Positions 1-13,000 of a stretch of 64,000 nucleotides of DNA are shown piece after piece. Positions within the stretch are counted from its first letter, which is position 1; every line of letters begins with the position of its first letter. This DNA comes from Symsagittifera roscoffensis. Its lineage: Eukaryota > Xenacoelomorpha > Acoela > Convolutidae. The position numbers and the translations under genes were made by a program. The stretch lies in assembly GCF_963678635.1 (NCBI RefSeq), contig NC_087068.1, positions 6,036,907 to 6,100,906 of the forward strand. Reading direction: 5' to 3'. Below the pieces are notes generated by a model, which did not search any database, had not been told where the DNA came from, and saw only the letters and a program-made list of their open reading frames with translations.

Positions 1-1671
1 CCATAATTTAATGCGTATAATGTAGAGTTATAGTTATAACCAGACACTTATAACTGAAAAGGCTTTAGAGTGATAAAATTTGAAGTCTTTTGTCTGAAAA
101 TTGCAATACATGACCCGGAAACCATCGAACAGGCACAAGTTCTTACTTTTGGAAATAACAATGACACCGAATAAGTGAGTCTTGATTGTTATGAAAGAAA
201 GCCCTCGAACAATTCATTATCTCAATTCTATGTCATATTTTCTAATCTGAAGTGCGTCGAAGACTGTTGAATAATGAGATGGTTCAAATTCTGATAAAAC
301 GAAAGGTCAAACCAGTTTCTTACTTCAATCTGTCTTAATTTTAATCCTAAACTCAAGAAATGATCAGACTTTGAAGGCAGCATAGCAGTGAATGAAAATG
401 GGTCGATCTCGATGCATAATATTATGCGAATATATGTTATCTTTGGAGCAACCTCCTTGAATCATGCAAACGCATGCAAAAAGGGCAATAATCCTAAAAG
501 TGTGGTATTTGAGGGCAAATGGAGCCTAGAATTTGAAAATAATATGAAAAAAGTCAAACACATCAAAAAAAAATTATACATAATTTGAAAATGTCGCCGA
601 ACGGCAAAAAAAAATCGTGTGAGAGTTTTTCTTAAGATGTTGTCATGATAAAAAGCAGAATAATGAAGAAGCTGAATTTAAATTGAAGGCGAAAAGATTT
701 CATTATTTTTAAAAACAGTTTAGATAAGATTGCGTTCAACTTGGGAAAAATGGGATCGTCAACCGGAAAAACAAGACAATTCAATTAAATTTTTAAAGAG
801 TTGCTTTTGAAATCATCTCTGTAGTGAAAACATAAGTGACTGATAATTTCCTACTTTTCGTACTAAAATTCCGGTTCAAAGGAACTAGGACTGCTTCAGC
901 AAAAAAACATCAATCATAGAATCAGTTATTGAATGTCAGTAACATCAGCAGTCGGGAAATTAAAATTACGCTATTTAGTTCAATTGGTATGGTTCCTTTT
1001 TATCGTTGTAGGACAAAAGTTATGGAAATATCTACTTCCTCTCTTTCCTACTACAAAGCAATGGAATGCCTCAATTGCCTGATGTCAACAAACTTTCACC
1101 TGATGAAGTTGAAACATTTTCAGATAACCAATTTTCAAAGTTTTTTCACTTTTCCAGAACAATTATTTTTCAGATTTTGTTCAGCTGGTCGACATGTTTT
1201 TTTGATTTGTATTAGATCACTTTTTGTCGTTACTTAATTGCGTTAGTGTCTCCAGAGAATAAGTATTTTATTGAGGCTGAATAACCTTTTCTAGCTGTAG
1301 CAATCATGATGTAGTCATTGCTTTTGCTGTAATGTGTTTTCTATACTGCCTCAAACGAATTGAAATAAATGACTACTCTTTGGATTAAACCGGGACTAAT
1401 AAAAGGAATTTTTAGGTTTTCAAGTTAGTTCAAGTGAAGCAGGACTCCTTGTGTTTTGGTGAAGCCCTGATACCTCAACTGGTTTTTAAAATTTGAAATT
1501 TCGAAAAACAATTTGCAAATTTTTTCCCTATGCTAAAAAGCAAGTGATCTTATTACTTCTTTGAGGTCTTTTGCGTCTGTTTATTTGTCTCTTTTATTTT
1601 TTAACGAGTTCGTAGTACTCAACGGGTTTTGTAAGCGCTACGTTTGAGCGGATTCATTAAAAACAGCTGTA

Positions 1672-1784
1672 AGTGTACATTACGTCGCCACTTCTATGTT
1701 ATATCATTTGAATTCGGAATCCATGTACACTAATAGTCAAATCTGACTATTGAAATAACACGGATTGGCGACGTAATGTACTCT
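1672..1784. mobile_element. MITE, 113 bp, TA target site duplication
   Basis: The ends are inverted repeats: the left end starts AGTGTACATTACGTCGCCA and the right end, read in reverse complement, starts AGAGTACATTACGTCGCCA. Similarity continues for about 10 more bases. The dinucleotide TA lies directly outside both ends (1670-1671 and 1785-1786). There is no coding capacity. Ends plus a TA duplication fit a Tc1/mariner-type non-autonomous element; the superfamily is an inference. Confidence 0.7.
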
Positions 1785-2989
1785 TAGTAATCATTACATT
1801 ACTATATAAGCGCCAAATTAAAGTTTTTGAACATTTAATTGTCTTTTACACTTGAAAAGAGACCTAAAATAAATTGTAATAAATTAAGAACGACTTAGAT
1901 CATGAATATAGATTTTATTAAATGTGGCCAAAGTGCGAAATCGGCTGATAGTGGAATCTGCGGGGGAAAAAATATTTTCAAGGAACCCATTATCAAGCTG
2001 TTTTTCTTTGACTGTTTTTAGCGAAAAACCAGAAGACAGAAAATGAAGTGTTTCGAGGAATCGAAAACATATAATAATGTATAAGTGAATGTTTATTTTA
2101 CACATTCAGAGGCTTATCTCTGGGTTCCAGTAATATACACGCACAACTCTGCCCTTTAAAAATATACACAGCTTAGAAGAATACAAAGTTTTAAGCGAAA
2201 CTTGTGAACCAGGTTTTTAGTCTAAGATTTGAAATCAAAATTTTGAAAACTTTCAAGATAATGAAAAAACCTTCAGAACTTTTTCAAAATGTTCGAGCTT
2301 GGACGGAAAGGCGTTCGATTGATTATATCATTTAACGTATTCCGATAATAGTTCTTAGTACCCAAGTTAGCCTGCAAACAATGATGAAAAGTAAATCAAA
2401 CCCGAAGAAAAATGGCAAAGGAACAAAAACTATTCCTGCTTTACTTTTTTTTGCACAAAGCAAAATGGCTCCGATATAATTTGATGCATGGTGTTCCTCT
2501 GTTTAAAAAAAATGAAAAAAAATCTTCGAATGATTTTATCAAAAAGCAATCTAGCAAAGTCAAGGAAAAAAGCTAATGAATTTTTTCGGCTGACTTCAAA
2601 CAGATTGGAAATTGTTTCAGCCTTACAGCCGCTTTAAATTTTCTTGAAAAATTTCTGATCTCTATGAATAGAGACATTAAAAACCGATGAAATCTTTTTT
2701 TAACTCATCAAATTCTGATCAAAAACTTGGCAAAAATAAAGAGTGACCCGTGAAATAATCGGGTGCTTTGTCCCGATACAAGCAAAATTGTTAATTAATT
2801 TCTTTTTTTTCATAGGATATTTTTTGAGAAGTATAAAGGACGATTGATTGTATCTTCATGGCGCACTTGCTTTCATTCATAAATTTTTTCACAGAATAAT
2901 CTTTTTTGTTCCCTTTTTCGAAGAAAGTGCGGAGAATATATGCTCGGGTTGGTTTTTGTTGTTCAGACCGATTTTAGTAAATTTCACTT

Positions 2990-3070
2990 CTCTTGGGAAT
3001 CGAACCGGAAATCTTTGGATATCTAAGCGCGTATGCTTGCACTACACTAAAGTGCGGCTTGGCTGGTCAA
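2990..3070 (-). repeat. tRNA-like SINE head (A and B box)
   Basis: On the minus strand a B box GGTTCGATTCC matches the Pol III consensus GGTTCGANNCC (plus 2996-3006). It lies about 35-45 bases after an A-box-like TAGTGTAGTGCAAGC (around plus 3037-3051). This is the spacing of a tRNA or tRNA-derived SINE promoter. I could not fold a full cloverleaf, so a SINE head or tRNA relic is likelier than a functional tRNA gene. Confidence 0.5.
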
Positions 3071-3281
3071 ATAATATTTTGATATTTTCTTTTAATACGC
3101 AAACTATTTATGCGTGGTAATTAATACGCACTTCTAATTGGTCCAAATTTAATTGAGGCAAGCTAATTGGTCCCAGTAATTCTATGAATGACTCAAATCT
3201 TAACACTTTGATGTTATCAGCCTAAAATTCTTAGTTTTTGAATATTTCATATACCAAAAACTCTTCGAGATTAATAATGAT

Positions 3282-3325
3282 CAGTCAGAACATTCAGGGA
3301 TTTGCCCTGATACGAGCAGTCTTGT
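3282..3325 (+). repeat. dispersed hairpin repeat, copy 1
   Basis: A segment of about 44 bp with a TCAGGG/CCCTGA stem followed by a conserved GATACGAGCAGTC tail. Similar segments occur at 9098-9140 (minus), 9323-9367, 61007-61052 and, degenerate, at 62822-62862. The family is not recognised. Confidence 0.6.
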
Positions 3326-3510
3326 TTTGTTAGAAAGTCGAAAATGAATAATTACCCTCGAAAATAGGAATTCAGTAGATGAAATTTTAAGCGAAATTCA
3401 GAAGTCAAAAAGAAGCTTCCGGGATTGTAGTGCCTTTCATATCGCAGAGGAGCTACCAGTATGACTTGACTAGGATTTTCCGTTTGCATGTTTTCTTTAC
3501 AATACAGATA

Positions 3511-3737
3511 GTAATTCTAAGAATGTAGGGCGACAATTCGTAACAAAGTACTGGTAAGTAGGATACGATTGCTCCGCTGCGCTTACATCCGGTAGGTTGT
3601 GAACACGAGAGGAATCAGTGTTTCCCTGCGTGTGAATCACTGCATGTGAATTAGTATTCCTCGCTTAATCCACTGTTACGAATGGTCACCTAATACGAAA
3701 TATCGCCTGTTACGAATTGTCGCCACACGTAATTCTA
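3511..3737. mobile_element. short inverted-repeat transposon, non-autonomous
   Basis: Near both ends is the same 17-mer in opposite orientation, GGCGACAATTCGTAACA (left about 3529-3545; right as its reverse complement about 3707-3723). The word GTAATTCTAA lies directly outside both ends (3511-3520 and 3728-3737) and looks like a target duplication of up to 10 bp. The interior is under 200 bp without a gene. It ends 60 bp before the first recognised host exon. Confidence 0.6.
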
Positions 3738-3797
3738 ATGAGTGAAGCTCTTTTTTACCGCTTGGAACAGTTTTTAGAATAGTTTTTTTGTTCTCAG

Positions 3798-4084
3798 ATG
3801 AACGTGGAAAAACAGCTGCACAAGATCAGTCTAATGGCTCTGTCTGCTTTCTCTTCTGATGGGGGAGGGGGGACACAATCCCAAAAGCACAGACATACCC
3901 CCTCCTCTCCATCTCAGCCCGGCGACCATTCCCGCTCATCTCCTTCGCGGAGCGTGAAACAAGAGCGTAGTGGGAGTGCAGAGGGTGAAAGGGGCGCGGA
4001 GTCTAATATTGTGCTGGTGCCGACGGATACTTTCAAACCCCTTAGTCTGTTCTGCTTCATGAAAGCCCACTCCAAAAACACAAG
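3798..4084 (+). CDS. host gene exon 1 of those visible
   Basis: Opens with ATG directly after TTTTTTGTTCTCAG and ends AAG|GTAACA in phase 2. Encodes residues 1-95 plus two bases of codon 96. Because a good acceptor sits right before ATG, this may be an internal exon with more coding sequence upstream, or the acceptor for a trans-spliced leader. Confidence 0.7.
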
Positions 4085-7000
4085 GTAACACCAGGAATAA
4101 CATTAGCCAATTTTGAAGCTCGTGAGTTTCAATTAAATGTGATTTTTGAGAGTAATTTTTTGGTAATTTAATTAAACTATACAAGTCCATCGACGATAGC
4201 CGAGATATCAATTTTGAGCTTTTTTTGATATGAATGAAAGCGTTTTCACAATATCCACGTTTTTTTTCGAAAAAGTATTTGCTCTCATTAGCGTAATGGG
4301 AGCATTCTGTTTGGCTTGTAATCTTTTTTAATTTGTTGTTCAGATGGCCACAGACTGGCTGTTGTGTGCTGACTGACTCCCTGCCCTATGAGAGACACCA
4401 GCTGCCAGTCCAAATGGGGGGATTAGGAGGGGGTCATTACAGGGGGGCAGATGGCACTGCTCACAGCTGGAGTGGGGGCGCAGCCACGTCGGGTAAGTGA
4501 ACTCAGAGCAGATGGCTTATCTGCAAAACTCATAGCCGAGATATCAATTTTGAGTTTTTTTGATATGAATAAAAGCGTTTTCACAATATCCACAAACTTG
4601 AAAAAGGACGGAAGATTAACCATGTGAATCCTGGTGTTTTTGTTTTCAAGTGAAATCAACAACTTCAACGAAACTCTCAAGCAAAAAATAATATTTCTTT
4701 TCCTATGCATTCAGGGGACGGTTAATAATTTAAAAAGTTATGTTTATCATTGCGGATGATGTCCAATGTCTCTAAAAAGATATGGGAGAGTTTCTTCATG
4801 AGATTGGCCATTTTTTTGTCTGTTTTTCCTAAAATATGAAAACGACAACGACCCTATTTTGCAAAGAACTTTTCCACTACAAATCATTCGCTTTTAGATC
4901 TTGAGTCTTTTAGATCTTGTTAAACTGTTCAGAAAAATGGGGACATGACTTGCGTCAACGAAATCAACAGTTGCGTGAAAAAAATAATTATCAAAATCAA
5001 CAAATTCCGTTACGAAAGCTTCTCATTTTAGCCGCACAATGCATGAGCATTTGAGACCCCGTACCCAAAAAATTCTTTAGTTCTGACAAGAAATTCTTAA
5101 ATTCACCGATTGAAGAAAGACACCGATTGAGTCCTTGTCAGGGATTCGACCCCCTGCCGACCCAAAGGGTCCCCCTTTGTACTACTTTGAAGTATTCATT
5201 TTTGGTGACGGACCCTGAAAACTTTCTAAAGGCGACTTTCTAAAGGCGCCAATGTATACTAATTTTGAGGGGGGAGTGCGCGCCGAAAAAAAAACGCGAT
5301 TTTTGGTCAACAATTTTCAAAAAATGCTTAAAAACGCTTTTTTAGCCTGTTTTTTAAAAGTTTTGCCTGCGGCGCAGAAAATTTGGCCAAACCAGGGTCT
5401 TTATAGTATTTTGGGAGAGCTCAAAAAAAAGGTCGTCAAAGTTTTCAAAATTTTTTCAAAATCCGCCACCCCCTCCCTTTCGAGAAAATCCTAGATCCGC
5501 CCCTGAATATTTTAATTGCTAACTTATGCCAAATCAGAGCAAATTTCCCCTACCTAGTAAATGTCTAATTGAGATCTGAACTTGGCTGTGAAATACTAAA
5601 TTAATACTTGGATACTTTAAGAAAGGGTTATTTCAGATCAAACTTCAGGTCTGAGTTTTTTTTTCTTGTTTATTTCAGATCTGATAAATCTATTGCAGAT
5701 CTAATTTTAGATCTGATTATTTTCTTTTTCATGGTTTATTTTTATGTGAAAAAATAAAATTTATGAGTTGAATTTTTGCATTTTAAGGTAGTTTTGTACT
5801 TCACAGCTTCTACTAGCTACTAGGAAGTACTCAGCAAAATCCCTAATTGGAGACTGCCGAAATGTGTTTCCCAAAAAACGAGATAAAGACAGGAGATGTA
5901 TCAATTGTGCATGAAGTTCCAAAGTTTTTTTTCGAAAACTTTATAAAACAGTAGAAAAAGAAGTTAAGTTTGAAAAAAAAGTATATTTGATTTTCGGAAG
6001 TTTTTTTACCGCTAACTAACCTAAATATAATTGCGTTTTGCAAAAACAACAAAAGAAGAAGCTCTATTTTTCGCTCAAATTGTATGCATATATTATATAT
6101 TAATGAAAGCATTGTCAGATCTAATGTCACATCTGAAATTTTTTATTTCAGATCTGACGTTTTTAACTTTTAATCAAAGATCTGAAATAACAAATTTCAG
6201 ATCTGAGAATCAACTATCTGAGAAATAAAAATTTTTAGATCCTTTTTGCTTGATGCAAGAAGCTTGATGAACAATCACTCAAACATTTATCAACAATCAT
6301 TCAATATGCATCGACATTCAATCCCTCCGTTAAATTTGAAAACAAAACTGAGAAATTGAAATTAACTTAAACTTTTTTAAAATACACAAAAAAAACTTTT
6401 CAGAAATTGAGTTCTTTTCATAGCGTGTTGCGGGATCCGCGGTACACTTTCAATGCCGACGATTTTCATGTTACCAGCATAAGTGATTGAATCCACAATT
6501 ATTGTGGCCAGCAAAATCCACAAATTGTACTTAACATAATTGATGGCTTGTCTCCGGATTCTAGTAGCCTTGTTCTAATTGCACTCTCCAAATGCGAACG
6601 TGGAAATGGCGCGAAAAAACGTGAACGATTTCTAGTTTCGAAAGTGGTATCTATTTTTAAGATTTCCCAGCGGAATAAAAACTTTACCTTTTGATCCAGT
6701 TTTCTCAAGTTGAGATTTTTTCAAGTGTTTTTTCTTATGTTTACTTGCGTTGATTACTCTTTTCCAATCTGCGATTGGCTATGTTTCTATTCTTGAATTT
6801 GCCTAAAAGCTCTGTCAAGGTCATTGGTCAAACTCATCGGATGAGGTCATCGATAAACAAACAATTTCACATTCTACAGGTAGACTGATCTCGCCCGGCT
6901 GTCTGAGGAAGGTGACGCCCTGTCCCTCGGTGGATGTGTTCAACATCCTCACCAGACACTGGCAGCCCCTCTTCCCCATCAACAGCACTACTTCCAACAA

Positions 7001-10000
7001 CCCCACCACCCCTACACCTACCCAAACATACACTGTCCTATTGTTCTGGACATCCTGGTTAGTAGGCAACAGCCCACTGAATACAAAGTACAAAGTATGT
7101 GTACTTTGAGTACAATCAAAATATTTGTTACTGCGCGACAAAAAATACTCGTAAAAAAAGACATTTTACAAAATTCAAGGAAAGCGACAACTCTCAAGAC
7201 TTGAAAGTTCAGTTTAAACGAGGCATTGGAAACTAGCGACCGCTTAGACAAGCTGCTCTTACATCGGCACGAGTGGAATTGTGGGCGTGACTTATTACTT
7301 TTTGCTGGTGTAATTTTTTTCGCTAGTTGTCGTATCCTTAAAGTAAAGGAGTTTTCAATGTTTGTTAGTTGTCAGTTATTCCGATTTTTCGTATTGTCAA
7401 AACTAATTTTTCTTGGCGACATAATACTATGATGACTATAAAGAAAGGAGCTGCATTTTTTTTGACGAGAAATCCTAATACAAGACCAATTTGTTTGGCA
7501 AAATGTTCTCCCGCTCATAATTTGTCAACCAAATTTTTTGGAACCTTTGAAAAAGAGTTGCAGCCAGAAGTGAGGCCCCCCCCCCCTCTGCCTTCTACTG
7601 GCATAGAGAAATAATTAAAAATTGATTATCAGTGAGCAAAAAACTGGTGGTAAATTTTGACGTTGCCTTAAAAATGTTTGTGTTATTTTGATGATTAACT
7701 AGATGTTGTTCCTTTCTGCTGCACAGGTGTGCTTCCTCCCACCGTCTGCTGAAGTTCCTGTTGGGACATGGGAGAGACAACCCCCACTTGAACTTCATCA
7801 CCTGCTGTGTGGGCAGTGGGGAGTCCTCACACGAACACTACACAGGTACACACACCTGTTATAAATTATGATACAAATCATTATTATATAAATTATGATA
7901 TAGCATAAATTATGATTATATAAATTATGATGCAACATAAACAAAAATTATATAAGTTATGAGACAACATAAATTATGATGCAACATAAATTATGATTAC
8001 ATAAATTATGATACAGCATAAATTATGATCGTGTATCAGACACATCATGCTCATTTTTTCCACAATCATGAAGAAAAAGAAGAATTTTATCAGGATCAAG
8101 GTTACGCTCAAAAACCGTGCAAGATTACAGAAGTTTGTGCGTTTTGCTGACCAAACACCTTCAAACCCCTCAAAGTATCGCAAAAATGAAACCAGACCGC
8201 TATTATTTCAGAAGTATTTCATTAAAAAAAGACCTTTCAGAAAACGTCGCGCAAACCGTTCAATGTTGCTTCAAAATCCGGACCCGAGGAAAAATTAAAT
8301 TAATTGTCGAGTTAATATTTTCTGTATTTTCTCGTGTATCAGATGTGTACGAGACCCTGGCTACCTACCCGGACAGTTTCATGGACAATGTCATTCACAC
8401 CTGTGGCTGTATGCGAGTGGGTGGGGGACTGCAGCAGGGCCATGGGCAGGGGGGTGTAGGGAACAGTAATATCAATCAGCAGGAGCAGAATAGACCTTTA
8501 AAGAGGAGACCCCAGAGCAGTCGCAGTTCCCTGAGGGGTTCCAGGCTGCACCAGAACAACGCTTACTACTCCTCCCCCGCAGGTAAAACTAATCGGTCAC
8601 CTTGCATTAAAAATACATGTCATTACATAATTTTCGGGTTTTCGTTCCGGTTGAGCTCTGATTAAAGATGTGTATAATAGGTAAATCCCATGAAATTTGA
8701 TAGCAAAACTACGGAAAAAAAATGCTAAACTAACTATTGCTATCCTAGGCTGCTGAAATTAGTGACTAGCATCCAGTCTCCAGTCCAGCTGTCGATTTAA
8801 GGCGGCGCCCCTTCCTCAGGAATTCGACCCCCTGACCGCCCAAAGGGTGGTCCCCTTTGGTAGCATTTTAGGACATCTATTTTTTGCCGAACTACCCTTA
8901 ACTTTTTTTGCAGGCGCTTTTGCCGCCAATACATCTTTCTTGGCTCATTATCTCATCAATTTGCCGGTGGGTTCATAGAGATATTTGAGAGCTCAGAAAT
9001 TCAATTTGGTCAACCTAAAAAGAACGTCGAACAAATTTCAGACATTTAATTTTCGAATGCGATACAACCTTTTTAATGCAAGCAAGCAGAAAATAAGGCT
9101 GCTCATATATCAGGGCAAAAACCTGAATATCCCACTTAACTGGTCTTGAATATTTTTTTAAAAAACTTTTGATGAACTATATTCTTTTGACTGACGATAT
9201 TGATTATATAAGGACAAAAATTGGAGTCGCTTTAAAGTTTGACTAAAATTTTAGCCCTTTATATTCAATTTAGTTCATCAAAACTTTTTTTAACAAAAAT
9301 TATTCGAGACCAGTAATGGGGGCAGTCGGATCTTTCAGGGTTTTTTCCTGATATGAGCAATCTCGTTGAAATTTTTCTGTTGCTTGAATTAAAATGAGCG
9401 CCTCGCATTCGAAAATTGAATGTTTGAATTTTGTCCGATTTTCATTTCAGGTCGAAAAAGTTGATTTTTGAGCTCTTAAACATCTCTATATCATTAAGTA
9501 TTATTCGATATCGTTCGCAATTATCAGGCTAGTGACAAGCACGCTCGCTGGGGAACCCACAAGCCCGGGATTGATCCACACAATCCCCAAACTTTTCTGC
9601 TAATTTGATCTGAATATCCACCAAAAAATCTGAAAAAAAAATCACCAAAAGTCTATTAAAAGAGCTGAGAAACACTGTGATTGATTTTTTTTATTAGTTT
9701 TTTGATTAATTTTTTTTTAATTTGAGAGTATTTTTTTCTGTTTTAATCTTGAACATTCAAACACGTATACTTAATGAAAAACTAAAGTATTGGTGCCCAT
9801 TCTATCATTTTTGCAAGGAAATATCAAATTTGCAAATATACAACTCAACATTTTATACATTCAGCCTTTTAAACAAGTCAATTAAATTACTATTGAACAT
9901 GATCAATTTATAAGAAAACTGCGCCGCAGTTTTCTCCTTGGAAACAACTCGATTATCTGAAATATGTGAAGTAATCCAATATTACCAACCGTACTTTAAA

Positions 10001-13000
10001 TTTTTTATTACTTCATATGTTATAAGCAAAAGTAAACAAGACAGTAAGAGCGCAGAATTTTGCTGAAGAAAATGATAGGTTAAAATTAGTTTGGACGATA
10101 GGAATTAGGAAGTTATTTTCTTTTAAATTTGGACGTAAATTTTAGACGGAAAGCAAAAGGCTAACAAAATTTATTGCCTAAAACATAACTTCACAAACAC
10201 AAGAAAAGTATATAATCCCATTGCCTGTCAAATTTTTTATCATAATTGATTTATAAAACGTTATCCAATTATTATAAACTTTTTTTGAAATGCATAAATT
10301 ATACGATTGCCTCTTTTCAAACTTTGACTTGCGTTTTAGCATGCTGGAATGAAAATTAATTGTAGTCAGTAGAAAATTTTCAGACACGAACAATACAATG
10401 ACGTCTAATTTCCCATAATTGTAGTTTAAGATGAATTTTTCTGGTCGCGTGTAATTTGCTTGTCGTTTAATTTCCTAAGTCCCTCTAAACTCAATCTTTT
10501 GGTCGCGTCTACTTTGCTTTTCGTCTAAATTCCTTAGCGCCGCCCACAAGATTAATAAAAGAAGCAAACAATGATTCAGCAATTTAAAGAATTGGAAAAA
10601 TTTTAAATATCTTATTCAATATCAGCTTGAATTTGAAAAAAAACTAATGCTTCGACCTTAGAAAATCATACAAGGATAACTTCATAATTAGAAACCATGA
10701 ACTGGCATCCCTAGTCGATCAAGGGAGGTTATCTTGCAAGATCTTGCAAGAATCTTGCAAGATTCTTTTAAAGAGGATGCATCTCTTTAAAAGATCTTGC
10801 AAGATTCTTGCAAGATCTTGCAAGATAACCTCCTTTAAAGATAACCTTTTTTTTGCAAGATCTTTAAAGATACAATTTTTTTGGGCAAAAACAGCTTTAC
10901 ACGCGAAGACAACCAAGTAGCGTTCGTGGAAGAAGGAAGCAATCTTAGCTACGCATACATACACACAGCCCGCTAGGCGGTTGCCCCCAGAAAGCTTCTT
11001 TTTTAAAAACTTTTTTTGTGATAGGCGGCTTATACCTTAATCTCTCAAAATAGGAAAAACGCATTTGAGAAGAAGTCGTTTGTGATGAAAGCTTCACTTT
11101 CCTAGAACATAGCCAATCGAAGATTGCAAGGGAGTAATGAACGCAAGTAAACATTAAAAAATAACACTGACGTTGTTGAAAAATCTCAACTTTCAAAACT
11201 CAAAGAAAAAAATAGAAGCCCTTTAAGCTCTTTAAATTTCTAGAACAATTTATGATGGGCGCTTTTTTGATAACATGAACCCGACTTGAGAAAACTGGAT
11301 CAATAAGTAAAGTTTTTATTCTCTGGAAATCTAAAAAGTAAATTCCACTTTCAAAACTAGAAATCGATAGTCGAAAAAACTAAATATCCCCGGTTTGAAC
11401 TAATTAAAGCAATTCGTCACAAAAATTTTTTGGCCAATAATCCTTCAATTTTCGCAAACCAGTAGCCGCAATGAAGGCGAATAAATTAAAAAGATTTGAT
11501 TGGTTGATACTTTTAATCTCATTGAATAAATTAACAACAAATATGCGACTACTTTTTAACGCATGATTTTCGTCTAATTTTATTCGTTAAGCATTTATTT
11601 AAAGTTTTGGATTCTCGTTCTAGAAACAATTTTTTTGATCTTACACCTAATTTCTGTTATTTTTTTTTGTGTTTTTCGACAGACATTTTGGGATGGTTAT
11701 CTTGCAAGATTCTTTCAAGATTCTTGCAAGATAACCTCCATCTTGCAAGATCTTGCAAGATAACCTCCATCTTGCAAGATCTTGCAAGATAACCCTCTTT
11801 TGCAAGAATCTTGCAAGATCTTGCAAGATAACCTCCCTTGATCGACTAGGGATCTCACATAGTTGAAAAACTTCGCGGTAGCAATATTATTCAGTCGTAT
11901 GCTCTAGCTTACATAGTCTTTACAGTTTTACAATTCTACGCTTTTTTCCTAAGATAACCATCATGAAACGATTTCTCGTAGCCTCTAGGAGACTTTTAAT
12001 TCGGAGAATCTTTTTTGTTTAGAGCTGTTTGGGGTGCAGGGAGTGCCGATGATGTTCATAATAACTGGGAGTGGACTGATTGCATGGCAGGCCAGATTCG
12101 CCGCCTACTCCCAGTCACACTTGGACGAGTTCCTCAAAGAGGCCATGATTGAGCTGGACAAAAACGAGGCGTCTCTCACCGTCGGCCGAGTACCCAACAC
12201 GACACTCTACTCGTCCGCCGAGAACCACAAGCACAGTATCCTCAACCTCAGCAATGCCCCCCACCACATACCATCACCCTACTACCCTAGCAAGAGAGGT
12301 AACATCATTAAATAATAGGGACAAGTTTATTATCAACCCCCCACCTCCCCCCCCCCTCCCCCAACGTGAAAAAGGCGGAAGATAATAACTTGATTCTTAG
12401 TTAGGAGTTTTTGATTCTTAGTTAGGAGTTTTCAGGTTGAATTTTCATTGAGTATTTTACTATAGGAGCTCGTAGAATTTTCGATCAAAATTAAATTGTG
12501 GGTTGAAGGTTCTTTACTTGGTTTATGTACGCGGACAGGAAATGATTTTGATCTAAGATTTCAAGCAGAGGCACAGCTGCCCTTCAGATAAGACGAAATA
12601 TTGTTTATCTACAGAAAAAAAAGATCAAGGCTATAACTGTCGTAGACTTTGAATATATCCTTAAGAAAACAGCTTACTTGTTATACTAATGATGGCCGGT
12701 TGCTGTGCGACAACGAAATGTTCCGACAACGAAAATTTTACATGTAAAATTTCAAAAGAGGAACGCATTTTTTTAAACCAATTTTTTCAAAATCTTTCAG
12801 AGTTTTTTTTCGCTATAAAGTGAAAGGCGATTGAATTAGGGGACCAGGTTAACATCCTCCCCCCTCTCCCTCCCACCAAAGACGTTTGGGACGTTAACTT
12901 GGGATCAAAAATTCGGATCATGTTAACTTGATCCGAATTAGTTAGAAGCGGCAAAAGGTAGAATTAATAAGAGAAAAGTTAACGTAGAGTTTCCAATATT

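Larger units (their letters stand above)
1..3797. other. AT-rich non-coding region upstream of host gene
   Basis: I find no convincing exon here. The short open frames are AT-rich, have no conserved motif, and lack the GC rise that marks the exons downstream. The stretch holds a TA-flanked MITE, a minus-strand tRNA-like promoter, one copy of a dispersed hairpin repeat and a small inverted-repeat transposon, listed separately. Upstream exons of the host gene could still lie here or further left. Confidence 0.5.

Noticed and set aside
8047-8298. Frames of 83 and 182 codons overlapping exon 5 of the host gene
   Set aside because: The part before 8343 is intronic AT-rich DNA; only the part after the acceptor at 8342 fits the exon phases.
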